A stretch of DNA of 10,251 nucleotides, taken from an uncultured Eubacteriales bacterium (GTDB lineage Bacteria; Bacillota; Clostridia; Lachnospirales; Lachnospiraceae). The notes under the pieces were generated by a model. The model saw nothing but the letters and a program-made list of their open reading frames with translations, was not told the DNA's origin and searched no databases. The stretch lies in the NCBI GenBank assembly GCA_900313855.1, contig OMSZ01000047.1:1-10251 (forward strand), in the 5' to 3' direction. Both the position numbers and the translations under genes were made by a program. Below, piece after piece: positions 7,043 to 10,251 of this stretch (position 1 is the first letter of the stretch; every line of letters begins with the position of its first letter).

Positions 7043-7222
7043 GTGGAGGATAAAGCAGTTAATAATGTTTCTCGTTCAAAGGAATATGTTAAGAGATTCG
7101 TTCAAATTGTAATGATCCTTGCCGGTATAACTCTTATTGTACTGGGTATTTACAGTGGCAATGTGACCGATATCTGGAATAAGGCTGTTCACATATGCTA
7201 CGAATGTATCGGCATTGGATGA
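7043..7222 (+). CDS. Small single-helix CXXC membrane protein, CD1871A-like
   Basis: A 59-residue frame starting with GTG that is easily missed by gene finders. A good ribosome binding site overlaps the preceding stop. Residues 1-18 are polar and basic at the end (SKEYVKRF). Residues about 19-36 form one hydrophobic helix (FVQIVMILAGITLIVLGI). The tail ends HICYECIGIG, with C52 and C55 in a CXXC motif. Lys/Arg before the helix predicts the CXXC outside. The motif and the gene order match the family that NCBI annotates as CD1871A family CXXC motif-containing protein, as I recall it. No function has been shown that I know of. I infer that it relays electrons or a disulfide between the polyferredoxin downstream and the thioredoxin lipoprotein upstream. 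Confidence 0.85.
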   Translation: MEDKAVNNVSRSKEYVKRFVQIVMILAGITLIVLGIYSGNVTDIWNKAVHICYECIGIG

Positions 7223-7245
7223 GATTTTTATTTATTTGTCTTATT

Positions 7246-7251
7246 AAGGAG
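7246..7251 (+). promoter_or_regulatory. Ribosome binding site of the polyferredoxin gene
   Basis: AAGGAG lies 11 bases before the ATG at 7263, a slightly long but acceptable spacing. No better start is nearby. Confidence 0.65.
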
Positions 7252-7262
7252 TAGAAGCGTTA

Positions 7263-8093
7263 ATGAAGACCGGAAGAGCAAAGCGCAGATTTATTCAGGT
7301 TATCTGCGCCGTTCTATACAACTGTAATATAACCGGATTTGCCAAGGGGAAGATATATCAGGGAAAGGTAAAGGGTGCCTGTATGCCGGGACTTAACTGC
7401 TATTCCTGTCCGGGGGCAGTCGGCGCCTGTCCGCTTGGCAGTCTTCAACAGGCGTTAGTATCCTCAAAATATAAGTTTAACTATTATGTGTTAGGTATCC
7501 TTTTGTTGTTTGGCGTGATCTTGGGTCGTGTCGTTTGTGGTTTTTTGTGTCCGTTTGGATTAATTCAGGAGCTGCTATATAAGCTGCCGACTAAGAAGAT
7601 CAGGAAAGGCACCTGGAGTCAGGTGATGTCATATCTGAAATATGTAATTCTTGCAGTCCTTGTTATCGGTATTCCTCTTGCAATAAATGTTCCAGGATTC
7701 TGTAAATATGTATGTCCGGCAGGAACCTTAGAGGGCGGCATACCGCTTGTGCTTATGCAGGAAAAGCTTTATGAATTAGCAGGAGCGCTGTTTACATGGA
7801 AAATGATAGTGCTTATTGTGATACTTCTCGCTTCTGTTTTTATTTTCCGGTTTTTCTGCAGGTTTATTTGTCCATTAGGCGCCATTTATTCGTTGTTTCA
7901 TAAGGTGTCTTTATGTAGAGTTAAGGTTGATGAGAAGAAATGTATCGGCTGTAACATATGTGTCCGCGAGTGTCTGATGGATGTTAAATGTGTAGGTGAC
8001 CACGAGTGCATACATTGCGGAGAATGTATTGAGAAATGTCCGACCGGGGCGATAAACTATAAGAATCGGATGATGTTTACCGAACATAAATAA
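7263..8093 (+). CDS. NapH-like membrane polyferredoxin (4Fe-4S binding protein)
   Basis: A 276-residue integral membrane iron-sulfur protein related to the NapH/NosR/RdxA-type ferredoxins, which move electrons at the membrane. An N-terminal Cys cluster (C40, C46, C49-Pro, C56-Pro) precedes the first clear helix (about 72-91). Membrane-edge CxxxCP motifs follow: C92GFLC96P, C147KYVC151P and C199RFIC203P. The helices between them span about 121-142 and 179-199. The C-terminus is a complete two-cluster ferredoxin domain: C227, C230, C233, C237 and C249, C252, C255, C259-Pro. It contains no haem-binding CXXCH or flavin motif that I can see. Forty bases separate it from the CXXC gene, consistent with one operon. 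I infer that it carries electrons from a cytoplasmic donor to the CXXC protein and the thioredoxin lipoprotein. The alternative is a general NapH-like redox subunit of another enzyme encoded elsewhere. Confidence 0.9.
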   Translation: MKTGRAKRRFIQVICAVLYNCNITGFAKGKIYQGKVKGACMPGLNCYSCPGAVGACPLGSLQQALVSSKYKFNYYVLGILLLFGVILGRVVCGFLCPFGLIQELLYKLPTKKIRKGTWSQVMSYLKYVILAVLVIGIPLAINVPGFCKYVCPAGTLEGGIPLVLMQEKLYELAGALFTWKMIVLIVILLASVFIFRFFCRFICPLGAIYSLFHKVSLCRVKVDEKKCIGCNICVRECLMDVKCVGDHECIHCGECIEKCPTGAINYKNRMMFTEHK

Positions 8094-8105
8094 AGACCGG
8101 TTATT

Positions 8106-8783
8106 TTATCGGGAATTTAAGTACCTGCATATTCCCACAGATATGGAATAAGCAATATCTTTTTGATAATTGGAATCTGTAAGCATGGCGGTTTCATCGG
8201 GGTTGGAGAGAAAGCCGCATTCTACTATTACGGCGGGAACGGAGTTATGCTTTAACAGGTAATAGCTGTCGTTGGCTTTTTCAACACGTTTGTTGGTGGG
8301 ATCTATGCCAAGCAGTGATTTCTGGATCTGCTTTGCGAGGGTTTTACTTTCATCATTTCCTTTGTAATAGAAGGTCTGCGCACCGTGCTGCGACGGATCG
8401 GGATAGCTGTTTTGATGAATGCTGATCACAAGATCGGCGTTTTTTTCTTTGAAAAACTGTATGCGGTTGTTAAGATCGGATCTTTTTTTGTTGGAAACAT
8501 TTTCATCATAAAGCCCCCTGTCGGTATCTCTTGTCAGAAAAACAGTATAATCATGAGCGATCAGATAGTCCTGAAGGTATTTGGCAATCGCTAAATTAAT
8601 ATTCTTCTCCTCTATGCCATCGGGGCTTACCTTGCCTGGATCTGAGCCGCCATGTCCGACATCTATGACTATAATTGCAGAGTGCAGCTTTGTTGAAAAT
8701 ACATTTTCGGTAAATCCTTCAGAGATCAAAGGTGAAAATAAGAGGAGTGTGATTAAGAATGCACGGAGGATATCTTTTTTCAT
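8106..8783 (-). CDS. cwlD: CwlD-like N-acetylmuramoyl-L-alanine amidase
   Basis: A zinc amidase (Amidase_3 family) that cuts the bond between N-acetylmuramic acid and the stem peptide. Residues 1-23 contain a hydrophobic segment after MKKD, either a signal peptide or an anchor, so it acts outside the cytoplasm or in the intermembrane space of the forespore. The zinc ligands are visible as H44 in DVGHGG, E59 in IEEKN and H123 in SIHQN. The catalytic glutamate is E188 in VECGFLSNP. The 225-residue length and the single catalytic domain without SPOR, SH3 or LysM repeats resemble Bacillus subtilis CwlD, which works with PdaA to make muramic-delta-lactam in spore cortex. A sigma-E-like promoter upstream agrees. 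The ribosome binding site is poor. It is convergent with the polyferredoxin gene, with 12 bases between stops. The amidase call is firm; the cwlD assignment is probable but rests on likeness and promoter. Confidence 0.9.
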   Translation of the reverse strand: MKKDILRAFLITLLLFSPLISEGFTENVFSTKLHSAIIVIDVGHGGSDPGKVSPDGIEEKNINLAIAKYLQDYLIAHDYTVFLTRDTDRGLYDENVSNKKRSDLNNRIQFFKEKNADLVISIHQNSYPDPSQHGAQTFYYKGNDESKTLAKQIQKSLLGIDPTNKRVEKANDSYYLLKHNSVPAVIVECGFLSNPDETAMLTDSNYQKDIAYSISVGICRYLNSR

Positions 8784-8812
8784 GTCATAAAACCCGAATG
8801 TAGATTGCTATT

Positions 8813-8841
8813 AGTATATGTGCGCGCAGGAGAAAATATGA
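8813..8841 (-). promoter_or_regulatory. Sigma-E-like sporulation promoter for the amidase gene
   Basis: On the minus strand TCATATT (8835-8841), a 14-base spacer (8821-8834) and CATATACT (8813-8820) match the Bacillus sigma-E consensus, KMATATT then CATACAHT, at 7/7 and 7/8. Transcription would start near 8805, about 20 bases before the start codon. A sigma-A reading of the same -10 (TATACT) lacks a good -35. Confidence 0.6.
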
Positions 8842-8893
8842 AGGCTCTATATTAACAAACGCTTACTAAAATGGTATTTTCTTTTTTGTATGG

Positions 8894-8922
8894 TTGCAGA
8901 TTTTGTCAATGTGGGGTATACT
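8894..8922 (+). promoter_or_regulatory. Candidate sigma-A promoter for the Sua5 gene
   Basis: TTGCAG (8894-8899), 17 bases, then TATACT (8917-8922). The -10 matches at 5/6 and the -35 at 3/6. Transcription near 8929 would leave a leader of about 37 bases. It is back to back with the amidase promoter, with about 50 bases between the two elements. Confidence 0.5.
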
Positions 8923-8965
8923 ATGAGCGCAAATGAGCATTTATCATGAATGTTAATAATATTAC

Positions 8966-10090
8966 ATGGGTATGGAAATGGATAATAAAGCTTTGAGAAA
9001 TACTATTATAATAGATGCTAAAGGGAGTGCAGGTTTATTGGATGAACCTGACAAAAGCCTTGATAAAGCGGCCAAATGTTTAAGAAATGGCGGACTGGTA
9101 GCATTTCCGACAGAGACGGTGTATGGTCTTGGAGCAGATGGTCTTAATCCTGAGGCATCGAAGAAGATATACGCAGCAAAGGGCAGACCATCGGATAATC
9201 CGCTTATCGTGCATATAGCGGATATGGAGGCGTTAGAGAAGCTGGCATATACCAATGAAAAGGCTTATACTTTAGCTCACGCGTTCTGGCCGGGTCCGCT
9301 TACGATAATACTTCCCAAAAGGGATGTGGTTCCGAAGGAGACAACGGGAGGGCTTGATACGGTTGCGATCCGTATGCCTTCACATCCGGCAGCCTTAGAG
9401 CTTATACGTTTGTCCGGAGTGTATGTTGCGGCGCCGTCGGCTAATATTTCAGGAAGACCGTCACCAACGACAGCGGCCCATGTTATTGAGGATATGAGTG
9501 GAAGGATTGATTACATCATTGATGGCGGACCGGTTGGTATAGGGATAGAGTCAACGATCGTTGATCTGTCAGGTGAGGTGCCTGCAATCTTAAGACCGGG
9601 ATTTATTACAAAGCGTATGTTAGAGGATATGATTGGTGAGGTTGTTATCGATCCTGCGATAGCAGATCCAAAGGAAAGTGTTTTAAAGGGACTTAAGCCG
9701 AAAGCACCCGGAATGAAGTATACACATTATGCGCCAAAGGGTGAACTGACACTGGTCGAAAAGGGTTCGGATAATGTGACGGGAGGCGAGCCGGTTATAG
9801 ATAAGATAAGGGAGCTTGCCAAAGAGAAAATGGAATCAGGCTATAAGGTAGGTATCATGGCACCACAGGAAACGGTATCATTGTATGAAGGATATGCCGA
9901 TTATGTAGTATGCGTGGGCGAAAGGAAGGAGCAGGCGACGATAGCGGCCGGATTATATTCGGCGTTGCGCTCCTTTGATGATGCAGGCGCTGAGTATATA
10001 TATGCGGAAAGTTTTCGCGGTGAGGGATTGTCTTACGCGATAATGAACAGGCTGCTTAAGGCAGCGGGACAGAGAGTAATTTATGTGTGA
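8966..10090 (+). CDS. Sua5/YwlC L-threonylcarbamoyladenylate synthase
   Basis: Makes threonylcarbamoyl-AMP from L-threonine, bicarbonate and ATP, the first step of t6A37 formation on tRNAs that read ANN codons. It acts in the cytoplasm with TsaD/TsaB/TsaE. The 374 residues give the full two-domain Sua5 form rather than the short YrdC form. The YrdC domain (about 32-225) shows FPTETVYGLGAD (47-58), KGRPSDNPL (72-80) and PSANISGRPSPT (157-168). The conserved linker PKAPGMKYTHYAP is at 245-257. The Sua5 domain follows (about 258-374), ending SFRGEGLSYAIMNRLLKAAG. The N-terminus is about 20 residues longer than is usual. Three in-frame ATGs (8966, 8972, 8978) follow an in-frame TAA at 8957, none with a convincing ribosome binding site, so the exact start is open. 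It stands alone on its strand. Confidence 0.95.
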   Translation: MGMEMDNKALRNTIIIDAKGSAGLLDEPDKSLDKAAKCLRNGGLVAFPTETVYGLGADGLNPEASKKIYAAKGRPSDNPLIVHIADMEALEKLAYTNEKAYTLAHAFWPGPLTIILPKRDVVPKETTGGLDTVAIRMPSHPAALELIRLSGVYVAAPSANISGRPSPTTAAHVIEDMSGRIDYIIDGGPVGIGIESTIVDLSGEVPAILRPGFITKRMLEDMIGEVVIDPAIADPKESVLKGLKPKAPGMKYTHYAPKGELTLVEKGSDNVTGGEPVIDKIRELAKEKMESGYKVGIMAPQETVSLYEGYADYVVCVGERKEQATIAAGLYSALRSFDDAGAEYIYAESFRGEGLSYAIMNRLLKAAGQRVIYV

Positions 10091-10150
10091 AATTGGGTTT
10101 TATCGAGCTGGTGTTTGACGGACGCACAGGTCTAACGGTATGCCGATATC

Positions 10151-10251
10151 TCACTTCCGCTGTTCGTATATAAGAGTTTGTAAGTATTCAGGGATGGTTT
10201 TCTTAGCGTTCGCGGCAAGTCTCAAGGTCGACATCCTGTCTCCATTGAGAC
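10151..10251 (-). other. Possible 3' end of a minus-strand coding region running off the window
   Basis: A minus-strand frame is open from the window edge to a TGA at 10151-10153. It encodes about 33 codons, including MSTLRLAANAKK and then TIPEYLQTLIYEQRK before the stop. The ending is polar and amphipathic and would be convergent with Sua5, 60 bases from its stop. Thirty-three open codons have roughly a one-in-five chance of arising at random, and I do not recognise a family. If it is a gene, most of it lies beyond the window. Confidence 0.25.
10219..10251. repeat. 33-base element bounded by inverted 7-mers at the window edge
   Basis: GTCTCAA (10219-10225) and TTGAGAC (10245-10251) are perfect inverted copies bounding 19 bases. 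A nested GTCTC/GAGAC hairpin (10238-10242 with 10247-10251, four-base loop) shares the right arm. It ends exactly at the window edge, so whether it repeats beyond cannot be seen. It lies inside the possible minus-strand coding end, which may be the simpler explanation. Confidence 0.3.

Noticed and set aside
8097..8112. CCGGT/ATCGG hairpin between the convergent polyferredoxin and amidase genes as a terminator
   Set aside because: The stem is five pairs including a G-T wobble, and no T-run follows on either strand.
8904..8909. TTGACA on the minus strand as the amidase -35
   Set aside because: The bases 15-18 downstream are A-rich with no TATAAT-like hexamer, and it overlaps the Sua5 promoter spacer.
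10219..10251. Start of a CRISPR array
   Set aside because: Only one unit is present with no spacer or second repeat in view. The 33 bases could equally be coding, so it is recorded only as an inverted repeat.

Overview
The window looks like a chromosomal segment of a low-to-moderate-GC Gram-positive anaerobe of the Clostridia, most probably a Lachnospiraceae-type organism. The grounds are strong AAGGAG-type ribosome binding sites, AT-rich sigma-A-like promoters, a membrane-anchored clostripain-type (C11) peptidase, a chemoreceptor without HAMP, a ferredoxin/thioredoxin cassette typical of anaerobes, and a CwlD-like amidase preceded by what looks like a sporulation sigma-E promoter. The species cannot be named from the sequence. 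There is no sign of phage, plasmid or insertion sequence in the bulk of the window. Every gene-free gap is under 300 bases.

Layout, left to right: (1) 10-1908, minus strand, a seven-helix membrane protein with a degenerate GGDEF domain and a complete EAL phosphodiesterase domain. (2) A 198-base AT-rich divergent promoter region. (3) 2107-4575, plus strand, a large membrane-anchored clostripain-family cysteine peptidase. (4) 4764-6263, plus, a six-helix methyl-accepting chemotaxis protein with its own extended -10 promoter and a 17-bp-stem terminator at 6283-6328. (5) 6399-8093, plus, a three-gene cassette: TlpA-like thioredoxin lipoprotein, a 59-residue CXXC membrane protein of the CD1871A type (GTG start), and a NapH-like polyferredoxin membrane protein. 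(6) 8106-8783, minus, convergent with the cassette, a CwlD-like N-acetylmuramoyl-L-alanine amidase. (7) 8966-10090, plus, Sua5/YwlC threonylcarbamoyl-AMP synthase. (8) A last 161 bases of uncertain content, with an open minus-strand frame and a short inverted repeat running off the end.

How they fit together: the left half (c-di-GMP hydrolysis, surface protease, chemoreceptor) is surface and motility biology, though only the gene order hints that they cooperate. The most interesting unit is the three-gene redox cassette. The simplest reading is that a cytoplasmic low-potential electron donor reduces the polyferredoxin, which passes electrons across the membrane to the small CXXC protein and then to the extracytoplasmic thioredoxin lipoprotein. 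That would be a DsbD/CcdA-like function carried out by iron-sulfur clusters. This is inference from motifs and order. The amidase belongs to cortex/spore-wall maturation if its promoter reading is right, and Sua5 is universal tRNA-modification housekeeping.
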